DNA of 64,000 nucleotides, from contig CAMQGK010000567.1 of NCBI GenBank assembly GCA_947000775.1, positions 3,409,501-3,473,500 on the forward strand, given 5' to 3'. A model generated the notes under the pieces. The model did no database searches. It was not told where the DNA came from and was given only the letters and a program-made list of their open reading frames with translations. Made by a program: the position numbers and the translations under genes. This DNA is from Pterois miles. Taxonomy: Eukaryota; Chordata; Actinopteri; Perciformes; Scorpaenidae. This document shows positions 12,501 through 23,998 of the stretch, piece by piece; the first letter of the stretch is position 1, and the number at the start of each line of letters is the position of its first letter.

Positions 12501-14830
12501 TCGTATAGTGTGATGAAAAAATTTTCATGGAAGAAGTCATAGTATTGTATGTCGAAAAATTTCATTAACAAAGTCATAGTATACTATGTCAAAAAATTGT
12601 CTGAAAAAAGTCAGTATAGTACATCGAAAAAGTAATAGTATACTATGTCAGCAAATTTTATTAAAAAAGTCATAGGATATGTCGAAAAATTTGCATGAAA
12701 AATGTCATAGTATAGTATGTTGAAAAAAGTCATAGTATAGTATGCAAAAAATTTTCATGAAAAAAGTCATAGTATAGTATGTAAAAAATTTTCATGAAAA
12801 AAGTCATAGCATAGTATCTTGAAAAAAGTCAGTATAGTATGTCAAAATATTTCATGAAAAATGTCAGTATAGTATGTTGAAAAAAGTCAGTATAGTATGT
12901 CAAAAATTTTCATGAAAAAAGTCATAGTATTGTATGTTGAAAAAGTCATAGTATACTATGTCTAAAAATTTCATGAAAAAAGTCATAGTATAGTATGTCA
13001 AAAAATTTCATGAAAACAAATCATACTATAGTATGTCAAAAATTTTCATGGAAAAAGTCATAGTATTATATGTTGAAAAAGTCACCGTATAGTATGTCGA
13101 AAAAATGTCATACTATAGTATGTCAAAAAATTTTATGAAAAGAGTCATGGTATAGTATGTCGAATAATTTTATGAAAAAAAGTCATCGTATTGTATGATG
13201 AAAAAAGTCATAGCATCGTATGTTGAAAAGTTTCATGAAAAAAGTCCTGGTATAGTATGTCGAAAAGTTTCATGAAAAAAGTCATAGTATAGTATGTTGA
13301 AAAAAAGTCATAGTATAGTATATCAAAAACTTTCATGAAAAATTCAGTTTAGTATGTCAAAAAAATTCATGAAAAAAACATACTATAGTATGTCGAAAAT
13401 TTTCATGAACAAAAAGTCATTGTATAGTGTGATGAAAAAGTAATAGTATACTATGTCAAAAAATTGTATGAAAAAAAAGTCATAGTATAGTATGTCGAAA
13501 AATTTCATGAAAAAAGTCATCGTATAGTATGATGAAAAAAGTCATATAGTATGTCGAAAAGTTTCATGAAAAAAGTCATAGTATAGTATGTCGAAAATTT
13601 TCATGAATAAAGCCATAGTATAGTATGTTGAAAAAGTAATAGTATACTATGTCGAAAAACTTTATGAAAAACGTCATAGTACAGTATGTCGAAAAATTTA
13701 AAGTCATAGTGTAGTATGTTGATAAGATAAGTATAGTGTAGTGTGTCAAAAAATTAAAAAGACAGTATATGTCTTAAAAATAATAAAGTATAGCATGTCA
13801 AAACAATACAAAAATTCATAGTATAGTATGTCGAAAATGAAGTCAAGTATAGTATGTCGAAAAATTTTAAAAGTCAGCATAGTATGTATGTATGTATGTA
13901 TTATATTATGTAGTATAGTATGTCAAAACATAAAAAAGTCACAGTATAGTATTTCAAAAAAATAAAAACATAGTGTAATGTGTAAACAAATAAAAGACAT
14001 ATTATAGTTTGTCAATAACATAAAAAAAGATAGTGTAGCTCCAAAAAATAAAAATGGCATAGTGTAGTGTGTCGAGAAAATACAACAGGCATAGTATAGT
14101 ATGTCAAAAAAATGAAAAAGGCATAGTATAGTATGTCGAGAAAATACAACAGGCATAGTAGTGTCAAAAAATTAAAAAGTTTATAGCATCGTATGTCGAA
14201 AAATTTAAAGTCATAGTATAGTATGTTGATAAGATAAGTATAGTGTAGTGTGTCAAAAAATAAAAAAGACATAGTATAGTATGTCAGAAAATTAAAAAGT
14301 CAGAGTACAGTATGTCAACAAATTTAAAAAGTCATAGAATATTTCAAAAAATAAAAAGGTATAGTATGTCAAAAAATTCAAGAAGTCATAGTATAGTATG
14401 TCAAAAAATTCAAGAAGTCATAGTATAGTATGTCAAAACATTAAAAAGACTTAGTATCGTATGTCGAAATAATAAAAAAGTCATAGTATAGTATGTCAAA
14501 AAAATTCAAGAAGTCATAGTAAAGTATGAAAAATGAAAAGGTCATAGTATAGTATGTTAAAAAAAATTTAAAAAGACATAGTATGTCAAAAAAATAGAAA
14601 AACAGTATAGTGTCAAAAAATTCAAAAAGTCATAGTATAGTATGTCGACAAAATACAAAAGGCATAGTATAGTATGTCAAAAAATTAAAAAGTCGTAGTA
14701 TAGTATGTCAAAAAAAACATCGTATAGTATGTCAAAAAAACATAGTATAGTGTGTCAATAAACTCAAAAAGTCATAGTATAGTATGTCAAAAAATAAAAA
14801 AGACATAGTATAGTTTGCCGAAAACATTAA
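6576..14830 (+). repeat. Satellite array, core, ~37-bp unit plus a shorter flanking form
   Basis: The core (about 6780-13690) repeats a unit of about 37 bp: GTCATAGTATAGTATGTCG, then AAAAATTTCATGAAAAAA. Each unit holds two palindromic hearts: TTTCATGAAA is a perfect palindrome, and variants with CATACTATAGTATG are also perfect palindromes. From about 13700 to 14830 the unit is shorter (about 30 bp) with AATTAAAAAG in place of the TTTCATGAAA part. Variant units carrying CTTATTTTTGTATG recur near 9980, 10090, 10350, 11610, 11720 and 11905. Larger blocks recur too (9430-9640 resembles 10938-11190 and part of 13340-13500), so higher-order repeats are present. No gene is seen. Confidence 0.93.
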
Positions 14831-16255
14831 AAGCTGATGAGAGTCCAGAAGGACTTAAAGTTTGAGATTAGGAAAGACAAGGACAGCTTCAGGGAAGCTG
14901 GAGGTACGTCTCCAGCAGAGTGACACCAGTGAGGGGGTGGAGAGGCCTGAAGACAACCTCCACCCACAGTAAAGAGAGTGGGAGCAGCCCAGTGGCTGGA
15001 GACAGGGAGTGGGCAAACCCCTAACAACACAGACCTGCTTCACACCTCCTCCTCCTTCTACACCCTCAGCTGCACCCACCGCCATCTCTCCTCCTTCATC
15101 CTCCCACACCCCCACTATTCACTTCACTACTGATCAGGTGAGGAGGGAGCTTAGGAGGACCAAAGCCAGAAAGGCAGCCGGCCCTGACGGGATCAGCCCC
15201 AGACTGCTCCGGGAGACCAGGAGATCAGCTCTGTGACGTGCTGCTGCACATCTACAACCTGAGCCTCAGCCTGGAGGAGGTAACCGTCTTGTGGAAAACC
15301 TCCTGTGTGGTTCCAGTTCACAAGGCTTCACAACCACTACAGGCCGGTTGCCCTGACCTCCCACCTGATGAAGACCATGGAGACGATCGTGCTGAACCAC
15401 CTCAGGATGATGACGGCTGTGAACTGGTCAGAGCATTGGGGTGGATGACGCCTTGATCTACCTGCTGCATACATCCCTCTCCCACCTGGACACCCCTGGG
15501 AGCATGTCTGATGTGGTAGTCTGCAGCCCTCAGGGTACAGTTCTCTCCGCTTTCCTTTTCTCCCTCCACACCTCGGACTTCAAACACAAATCGAACTGCT
15601 GCCACGTTAGAAGTCCTCTGACCATAAGCCGTCATAGGTTATGTATCTGAGGGGAACGACCGGAATTACAGGGAGGTCATCAACGCTTTGTCACCTGGTG
15701 TGAAACCAACAAGCTTCACATCAACACCACCAAGACAAAGGAGATGGTGATCGACATCACCAGTGAACATCCAGGGCTTGGACATTGAGATTGTTGAGGA
15801 GTATAAGTACCTGGGTGTTCACCTCAATAATAAATGGACTGGTCCACAAACACAGACGCCCTGTATAAGAAGGGCTAAAGTCACCTCCTCTTTTGAGGAG
15901 GTTTTCGGAGTGTGCAGGACACCTTTTATGACCTGTAGTGGCTCTGCAGTGTTTTATGCGGTGGTCTACTGGGGGTGTGGTAACACCGAGCGGGACAGGA
16001 AGAGACTGAACAAGCTGTTTAGGAGAGCAGCTCTGTCCTGGACCAGCCTCCCCTGGACCAGCCTCTGGACCAGCCTCTGGACCAGCCTCTGGACCAGCCT
16101 CTGGAGGATGTTGGTGAAACTGACATCCATCATGGACAACATGTCCCACCCCCTCCATGACACTGTGGGAGCTCTGAGTAGCTCTTTCAGCAGCAGGCTG
16201 CGGCTCCCACAGTGGAAGACTGAGTGCTTCCAGAGGTCTTTCATCCCCTCAGCCT
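13549..16255 (+). repeat. 2.7-kb tandem duplication, copy A
   Basis: Copy A (2707 bp) begins in satellite and ends inside the LINE fragment at CCCTCAGCC. The sequence then restarts at GTATGTCGAAAAGTTTC, which is also the left end of copy A. The satellite portion matches copy B almost base for base, with offsets of 2707-2708. The LINE portion carries about a dozen single-base deletions relative to copy B. Confidence 0.9.
14831..16255 (+). pseudogene. LINE (non-LTR retrotransposon) reverse-transcriptase remnant, copy A
   Basis: Frame-broken reverse-transcriptase coding sequence. Readable blocks include LRRTKARKAAGPDGISPRLL, LLHIYNLSLSLEEVTVLWKT, DDALIYLLHTSLSHLDTPG, PQGTVLS, EEYKYLGVHLNNK and FYAVVYWGCGNTERDRKRLN. 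These match the RT and thumb regions of L2/CR1/Rex1-type fish LINEs; the exact clade is not settled. The central RT block with the first catalytic Asp is missing: the text jumps from HLDTPGS to MSDVVVCS. The second catalytic motif is degraded. It is truncated at 16255 by the duplication junction and has several one-base deletions. A 12-bp repeat CTGGACCAGCCT occurs five times at about 16037-16103. Confidence 0.85.
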
Positions 16256-17537
16256 GTATGTCGAAAAGTTTCATGAAAAAAGTCATAGTATAGTATGTCG
16301 AAAATTTTCATGAATAAAGCCATAGTATAGTATGTTGAAAAAGTAATAGTATACTATGTCGAAAAACTTTATGAAAAACGTCATAGTACAGTATGTCGAA
16401 AAATTTAAAGTCATAGTGTAGTATGTTGATAAGATAAGTATAGTGTAGTGTGTCAAAAAATTAAAAAGACAGTATATGTCTTAAAAATAATAAAGTATAG
16501 CATGTCAAAACAATACAAAAATTCATAGTATAGTATGTCGAAAATGAAGTCATAGTATAGTATGTCGAAAAATTTTAAAAGTCAGCATAGTATGTATGTA
16601 TGTATGTATTATATTATGTAGTATAGTATGTCAAAACATAAAAAAGTCACAGTATAGTATTTCAAAAAAATAAAAACATAGTGTAATGTGTAAACAAATA
16701 AAAGACATATTATAGTTTGTCAATAACATAAAAAAAGATAGTGTAGCTCCAAAAAATAAAAATGGCATAGTGTAGTGTGTCGAGAAAATACAACAGGCAT
16801 AGTATAGTATGTCAAAAAAATGAAAAAGGCATAGTATAGTATGTCGAGAAAATACAACAGGCATAGTAGTGTCAAAAAATTAAAAAGTTTATAGCATCGT
16901 ATGTCGAAAAATTTAAAGTCATAGTATAGTATGTTGATAAGATAAGTATAGTGTAGTGTGTCAAAAAATAAAAAAGACATAGTATAGTATGTCAGAAAAT
17001 TAAAAAGTCAGAGTACAGTATGTCAACAAATTTAAAAAGTCATAGAATATTTCAAAAAATAAAAAGGTATAGTATGTCAAAAAATTCAAGAAGTCATAGT
17101 ATAGTATGTCAAAAAATTCAAGAAGTCATAGTATAGTATGTCAAAACATTAAAAAGACTTAGTATCGTATGTCGAAATAATAAAAAAGTCATAGTATAGT
17201 ATGTCAAAAAAATTCAAGAAGTCATAGTAAAGTATGAAAAATGAAAAGGTCATAGTATAGTATGTTAAAAAAATTTAAAAAGACATAGTATGTCAAAAAA
17301 ATAGAAAAACAGTATAGTGTCAAAAAATTCAAAAAGTCATAGTATAGTATGTCGACAAAATACAAAAGGCATAGTATAGTATGTCAAAAAATTAAAAAGT
17401 CGTAGTATAGTATGTCAAAAAAAACATCGTATAGTATGTCAAAAAAACATAGTATAGTGTGTCAATAAACTCAAAAAGTCATAGTATAGTATGTCAAAAA
17501 ATAAAAAAGACATAGTATAGTTTGCCGAAAACATTAA
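16256..17537 (+). repeat. Satellite block between the two LINE copies
   Basis: This is the duplicate of 13549-14830: mostly the short (~30 bp) satellite form, including the same local oddities such as a run of TATG units near 16602. It has only about two indels relative to its partner, so the duplication is recent or is an assembly product. Confidence 0.9.
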
Positions 17538-19005
17538 AAGCTGATGAGAGTCCAGAAGGACTTAAAGTTTGAGATTAGGAAAGACAAGGACAGCTTCAGG
17601 GAAGCTGGAGGTACGTCTCCAGCAGAGTGACACCAGTGAGGGGGTGGAGAGGCCTGAAGACAACCTCCACCCACAGTAAAGAGAGTGGGAGCAGCCCAGT
17701 GGCTGGAGACAGGGAGTGGGCAAACCCCTAACAACACAGACCTGCTTCACACCTCCTCCTCCTTCTACACCCTCAGCTGCACCCACCGCCATCTCTCCTC
17801 CTTCATCCTCCCACACCCCCACTATTCACTTCACTACTGATCAGGTGAGGAGGTAGCTTAGGAGGACCAAAGCCAGAAAGCAGCCGGCCCTGACGGGATC
17901 AGCCCCAGACTGCTCCGGGAGACCAGCAGATCAGCTCTGTGACGTGCTGCTGCACATCTACAACCTGAGCCTCAGCCTGGAGGAGGTAACCGTCTTGTGG
18001 AAAACCTCCTGTGTGGTTCCAGTTCACAAGGCTTCACAACCACTACAGGCCGGTTGCCCTGACCTCCCACCTGATGAAGACCATGGAGACGATCGTGCTG
18101 AACCACCTCAGGATGATGACGGACTGTGAACTGGTCAGAGCATTGGGGTGGATGACGCCTTGATCTACCTGCTGCATACATCCCTCTCCCACCTGGACAC
18201 CCCTGGGAGCATGTCTGATGTGGTAGTCTGCAGCACCTCAAGGGTACAGTTCTCTCCGCTTTCCTTTTCTCCCTCCACACCTCGGACTTCAAACACAACT
18301 CGGACTGCTGCCACGTTCAGAAGTCCTCTGACCATACAGCCGTCGTAGGTTATGTATCTGAGGGGAACGACCGGAATTACAGGGAGGTCATCAACGACTT
18401 TGTCACCTGGTGTGAAACCAACAAGCTTCACATCAACACCACCAAGACAAAGGAGATGGTGATCGACATCACCAGTGAACATCCAGGGCTTGGACATTGA
18501 GATTGTTGAGGAGTATAAGTACCTGGGTGTTCACCTCAATAATAAACTGGACTGGTCCACAAACACAGACGCCCTGTATAAGAAGGGCTAAAGTCACCTC
18601 CATCTTTTGAGGAGGTCTTTCGGAGTGTGCAGGACACCTTTTATGACACTGTAGTGGCATCTGCAGTGTTTTATGCGGTGGTCTACTGGGGGTGTGGTAA
18701 CACCGAGCGGGACAGGAAGAGACTGAACAAGCTGTTTAGGAGAGCCAGCTCTGTCCTGGACCAGCCTCTGGACCAGCCTCTGGACCAGCCTCTGGACCAG
18801 CCTGTGGACCAGCCTCTGGACCAGCCTCTGGACCAGCCTCTGGACCTCACTGAGGAGGATGTTGGTGAAACTGACATCCATCATGGACAACATGTCCCAC
18901 CCCCTCCATGACACTGTGGGAGCTCTGAGTAGCTCTTTCAGCAGCAGGCTGCGGCTCCCACAGTGGAAGACTGAGTGCTTCCAGAGGTCTTTCATCCCCT
19001 CAGCC
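16256..19005 (+). repeat. 2.7-kb tandem duplication, copy B
   Basis: Copy B (2750 bp) starts at the junction inside the LINE. It runs through the same satellite and LINE stretch as copy A, then continues beyond 19005 into the true 3' end of the LINE, which copy A lacks. Copy B is longer mainly because of three extra 12-bp units and the bases missing in copy A. Confidence 0.9.
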
Positions 19006-19442
19006 ATCAAACTCTTCCATGTGCAATAAACTAAATATGCCCCTCCGTCACCACATGTGAGGTTGTAAAAAAAAAAAAAAAAACTGCCCACGATGCAATT
19101 AGGGGTTGTGCAATACCGCTAACTCTTCACACCACTGTGAAATACCTGTGCAATATCTATATCTATACTTATATATATATACTCCATCCAGTGAATTTAC
19201 AATTTCCAAGATTTTCAGATCAATCTACTTACTTTATTCTTTTTTTTTTCCTTTTTTATAGGAAATCTTCCTGTATATTTGTCTATAGTCCTGTTTATTT
19301 GTATATACTTCTGTATATCTGTTTATATTTGTATATCCTTTGTATATTTGTCTGTATTTTTCCATATATTTTTATGTACACTTTTTAAATGCGCTGCTGT
19401 AACAACCGTAAGGCAATAAAGGTCTATTCTATTCTATTCTAT
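17538..19442 (+). pseudogene. LINE remnant, copy B, with the genuine 3' end
   Basis: This is the same defective RT as copy A but less frame-broken, and it reaches the element's 3' end. After the RT thumb region come SRLRLPQWKTECFQRSFIPS and AIKLFHVQ, then a stop, a 3' UTR with an A-run (about 19067-19083), and a terminal GGCAATAAAGG followed by (TCTAT)n at 19425-19442, a microsatellite tail typical of L2/CR1-like LINEs. The central RT block is absent exactly as in copy A, and the later catalytic motif reads SSDHT. The 12-bp unit occurs eight times at about 18757-18844, with one variant unit. Confidence 0.87.
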
Positions 19443-20880
19443 AAACATAGTATAGCATGTCAAAAAATAAAAAAGGCATAGTATAGTGTGTCTAAAATAA
19501 AAAAGTATAGTATGTCCAAAAAAATAAAAAGGCATAGTATAGTGTCTAAAATAAAAAAGTCATAGTATAGTATGTCAAAAAATTAAAAAGTCAGAGTATA
19601 GTATGTTGAAAAATTTAAAAAGTCAGAGTCTAGTATGTTGATAAAATAAAAAAAGCATAGCATAGTATAGTATGTCAAAAAAATTTGCACGGCATAGTGT
19701 AGTGTGTCAAAAAATAAAAAAGACAATATAGTATGTCGAAAACATAAAAAACTTAGAATAGCATGTCAATGTACGTCCAAAAAATACAAAAGTCATAGTA
19801 GAGTATGTCGGAAAAATTAGTCATAGTATAGTATGTCAATAAATAAAAAAAGACATAGTATACTATGTTGATAAAATAAAAAAGGCATAGTATAGTATGT
19901 CGAAAATATATTAGTCATATAGTATGTCAAGAAAATAAGACGTAGTATAGTATGGTGATTAAAAAAGTCATAGTATAGTATGTTGAAAAAATTCAAAAAG
20001 TCATAGTACAGTATGTCCATAAAATACAACAGGCATAGTATAGTATGTCAAAACATTCAAAAGCCATAGTACAGTATATTGACCAAAAATAAATTAATTA
20101 AAAAGGCACAATATAGTGTCAACAAATAAAAACAATTGTATAGTATGTCAAAAATAAAAGGCATAGTATAATTTGTCGAAAAATATTAAAAAGACATAGT
20201 ATAGTATGTCAAAAAATGTAAAAAAGACATAGTATAGTATGTCGAGGAAATAGAAAAGTCATAGTATAGTATGTCGAAAAAATTAAAGACATAGTATAGT
20301 ATGTTGAAAAAAATAAAAAAAATCGTAGTATAGCATGGCGATAAATAAAAAAAGGCATAGTATGTCAAAAAATTCAAAGACAGTATAGTATGTCAAAAAA
20401 TAAAAGCTGTAGTCTAGTATGTCAAGAAATAAGACATACTGTAGTATGTTGAGAAAATAAAAAAGGTATATCAAAAAATAAAAAAGACAGTATAGTATGT
20501 TGAAAAATAAAATAACGTAGACAACGTATAGTTTGTTGAAAAATATAAATATGTTGAAATAATTAAAAAAGACAGGATGGTATATTGAAATTAGAAAAAA
20601 ACATGGTTTAGTAAGTTAGTAAAAATAGTGTTAGTTAAAAAAATAAAAAGAAATAGTTTATGTCAAAAAAAATGAACACGGTAGAAAATAGTATGTTGAA
20701 AAAATAAACGGCAAAGTATAGTGTGTCGAAAAAATAAAAGTAATATTGTAGTGTGTTGAAAAATCAAGACAGTATTGTACACTGAAAAAATAAAAAATAC
20801 ACAGTATGTCAAGATAAAGACATGGTATTTTGAGGAAATAAAAGACAATATAATATTTTGAAAAAATAAAAAGGCATAGT
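19443..20880 (+). repeat. Satellite array, right part, short and degenerate units
   Basis: Forward CATAGTATAGTATGTC units with AATAAAAAAG-type spacers. They become more divergent to the right, and units with GTTGAAAAAATAAA dominate after about 20500. Isolated units in the opposite orientation follow at about 21120-21210. The edges of the array are more decayed than the core. Confidence 0.88.
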
Positions 20881-23400
20881 GTAGGAAAATTGTGAACTTT
20901 GTCCGTGTGACCTCAGAAAAGCAGTTGATGAGTGATGTGATGTTTTCTGACACACTACACTGATTTTTTTGTGACCTACAGTTTGGTACAGTATTTTTAT
21001 AGCATAATATACTGTAATAGACTTATGAGATCTTATTTGACTATTAGTGTCACATAAAGCAATTTTTACACGTTTGGACCAGGCTTTTTGTCCGGTGGGT
21101 TTTAACATGCAAGGAAATCAATGACGTACTATACTGTGACTGCATGGTGTACCATACATATGACATTTTTTTTTTTTTTTTTCTGATGGCATACTATACT
21201 TTGACTTTTTATGTATTAATGAATGATTTATGATGATTTATGTATGCTGGATATCAAGTGTTTGAGACGTACTAAAGTGGTGTGGTAGATTAACAAAGCT
21301 TTCACTGTTTTCGCTCAAGCCGACGCACAAAGGATGTGAGAAGTCTGACTAATCAGTTTGGCCTTTAGATCATGACAGAATTAAAGTGTACCCACCAGAA
21401 GGACCGATGTGATAAAACCTGGGTCAGTCTCCTCTCTCAGATCCTTCTGGATAAGTGTTTATAAATGTTTTAGTCAGTACGGACTGTTAAGTTAACCTCA
21501 CCCACCAGATGGTTTGTTACACAGAACCATCTGAAGAGCAGCGACTGGAAACTGTGAGGTGATTGGATGAACCATTTGTCAATCAAACTCTTGCCAAAGG
21601 CATTCAGGAGAAGAGAGGAAAAATAGCTTTTCCATTGAGAAAAGCCTTCATTATCTGCCAAACCAGCTAACTGTTAAGTGGTTTACTGCTGTACTGACAA
21701 GGAAAACGCCAGACCACCACTTCTTGCCTTAAGATCCCATTTATTTGTAGTGCAGTAGTAGACCAGACGGATCAGACTACATCTTTAACTTGCCTCGGAT
21801 CCCTGTGTGGAGTATGCTACGCTCTGACCTACTAGACCATTATGTATATGATACAAACAAACACTGACAACCTAAAATTCAACCCCTTCAAGCCATGCAA
21901 ATATGCAGCGTAGTTAGTGACGTAACACCGTAAATATCAACTCAAACAATGAATTATAAGGAGAAAACTGTGTGAACACAAGCAGGATTCTGGTCTGCGT
22001 AGTTCATAGCACGATCATTCACAGGGTACAAGTACAAGTCACAAAACAGTAGCTCTGATATGGGACAGACTAAAATGACTACATTTCTTGACAAGGAAAA
22101 TTAGTAGTGATTAAAGGTAGACGTAGTGTTGATAACTTCATACCTGCCTCTGACTTCCTGTCAGCAGACAACAAAAGAATTCCAGCGTATTGATGAATAC
22201 ATTTCCTTCAAGTTCAGTTGAACTCTAAATGAGATGTAGCAGCGGTAAACAGCCATTAGCTGAGTCATTATTAGTGTTTCTATCATTATGGACTCGGTCA
22301 CATTGTGTATTCCAGTCTTTGTGATAAATTACGAGGCTTCCCATCGCCTGTATTCAGTTCGGAGTCTAAAGTGTTGTGTGCAATTAGGTCCTACCCACAA
22401 CCAACACCCTGTTTAAATCTTTGGGAAGACAGAAGGGAATGGGAAAAAAAAAGATCTTGAAATAATAAAATTCATGTTTAGAGAATATGGTTAAGAAAAA
22501 TCAAATGCAGATCATGACAATGAGCCTGCAGTGCAACGTATTCTTTAAGTAAAATCTATTTGTGCCAAATTAGACGAGGGGGCGGGGACATCGCGAATAT
22601 CTCAAACTTCAGTCTCTACAGAGGGAGTGTTTTTAGTTTTCTGCGAGGCACTAAAACAAACCCACCCTTCTAGGAAAGTGCTTTGGTGTATCTAATTCTT
22701 ATTATGAATATTAAGTTTTAGAGAAAATGATTCAAGTGAATATAAGGTGAAAAAAGTCTAAAGCCATTAACACACCCTTGGGGTCTTTACATCTTTTTGA
22801 GATCCTTCAAATTAATAAAAAAAAAAAAAAAATCACTTCAAAGCACATGGTCAAGACGACAAAAATAAAAGCTACGAGAAAATTCAAAACGAATGCAAAA
22901 CAGAGAAGACGTAGTAACAGCTGAATGTGATTATGTTGTCAACTACTTCTCCGTCTACTTCTCAAGCACTTAATTGTAAAACCCCTAATAACTCCTCTCT
23001 CGTCCACCACATTTGACCTTGACAAAACTAATTCACATTCCATCCTATTGTACAACATAAAAGATAAAAAAGGATTTAAAACAGAAACAGGATCCAGTCC
23101 ACAAGGCTAAAGAGGAAATAAAAGTCACCTTAAAAGGTGAGACAGCCTCTTTTCAGGCCTTCATTCTGTTTCTGTGAGTTTACTGACTCTAATCAACAGT
23201 GAAGTACCTCTCTCCGCCTCCACTATCGTACTGTTACGAGCCAGCAGGGGGCAGCAGCAGCATGACGAATACTCTCTGAGGTGCAGCATCCAGTGTATAG
23301 AGGCATTAAGGCAAAGATGCAGAGAGTTCAGGTGAAGTCTACTGTGGATCACCTCGTCTCCTCTACGCGTCCTTTCATTTGCGAGGTCTGCCTGGACGTC
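20881..23400. other. Satellite edge, spacer and probable hook2 3' UTR
   Basis: No coding exon is recognised. Reverse-oriented satellite relics lie near 21120-21210. On the minus strand an AATAAA lies at 21740-21745 (plus strand TTTATT). It would end a hook2 3' UTR of about 1.7 kb after the stop at 23401-23403. This is only a candidate, since other weaker signals could be used. Confidence 0.35.
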
Positions 23401-23998
23401 TTATCTTGGATGGTGCCGTGTCAGGCCTCTCCTTGCGTTGGTGGACTGCCTCTGCTGGGCGAGGAAGGACATGGCCTGGTTAGAGGGACCCAGCCGCTCG
23501 CCAGACACTTTCTGATGAAACGCCATCCCCTGAGAAAGAGAGAGACAAAAGGAAGAGTGAAGAATCAATCAATGTGGCTGTGAAGGTGTCTAGTGCAAAT
23601 CATACATCCAATAAAATTGGCCTCAAAACTCTTTTCCGAGTTTCGAAAAACCGAAAGGTGGTAGAACTGCAGAGAGAAACAACCGTAAAATGCCTTTAAG
23701 CCATCTTCATGTTTTTATGCATTTGCACACTCACTTACCATGTTGTACCATGCAGTAATGATGAGTTTCTCCTCCTGGTCATGTCTGGCTCTGCTCTTCT
23801 CATAGTCATGCTGCGTAAAGCAACAGATCATCATGCATTAGTGGGATTTAAAGAGCTAGAGTGGTTGCTTTACGTCAAAATGGTTCATACCTCCAGGTGC
23901 TGGATTTTTCTCTCTTTCTCTGTCAGCTGGTTCTTCAGTGCCTGTATGTCAGGAGTCGCCGGCACCGGCTGCTGCTTGGGATCCAGGGTTTTGATCAC
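23401..23998 (-). CDS. hook2: hook2 exons 21-23: end of coiled coil and C-terminal tail
   Basis: Exons: 21, 23891-23998 (VIKTLDPKQQ ... ERKIQHLE); 22, 23739-23810 (HDYEKSRARHDQEEKLIITA, WYNM); 23, 23401-23529 (GMAFHQKVSGERLG, then SFLAQQRQSTNARRG). The EEKLIITAWYNMGMAF stretch is the conserved pre-tail block of HOOK proteins. The C-terminal tail of HOOK family members binds partner-specific cargo (in HOOK2, centrosomal proteins), and it is the least conserved part. Confidence 0.94.

Noticed and set aside
6576..13700. Regularly spaced repeats that could suggest a CRISPR array
   Set aside because: The spacers are themselves repeats, the genome is vertebrate, and no cas genes are present.
15009..18911. 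Open frames with reverse-transcriptase-like text as host genes
   Set aside because: They are frame-broken LINE fragments lacking the catalytic core, and copy B ends in the element's own microsatellite tail.
4500..20880. Many open frames of 60-130 codons reading Tyr/Phe/Thr/Ile-rich patterns through the satellite
   Set aside because: They only translate the tandem repeat. They occur on whichever strand lacks stops, have no start context or splice signals, and change with repeat orientation.
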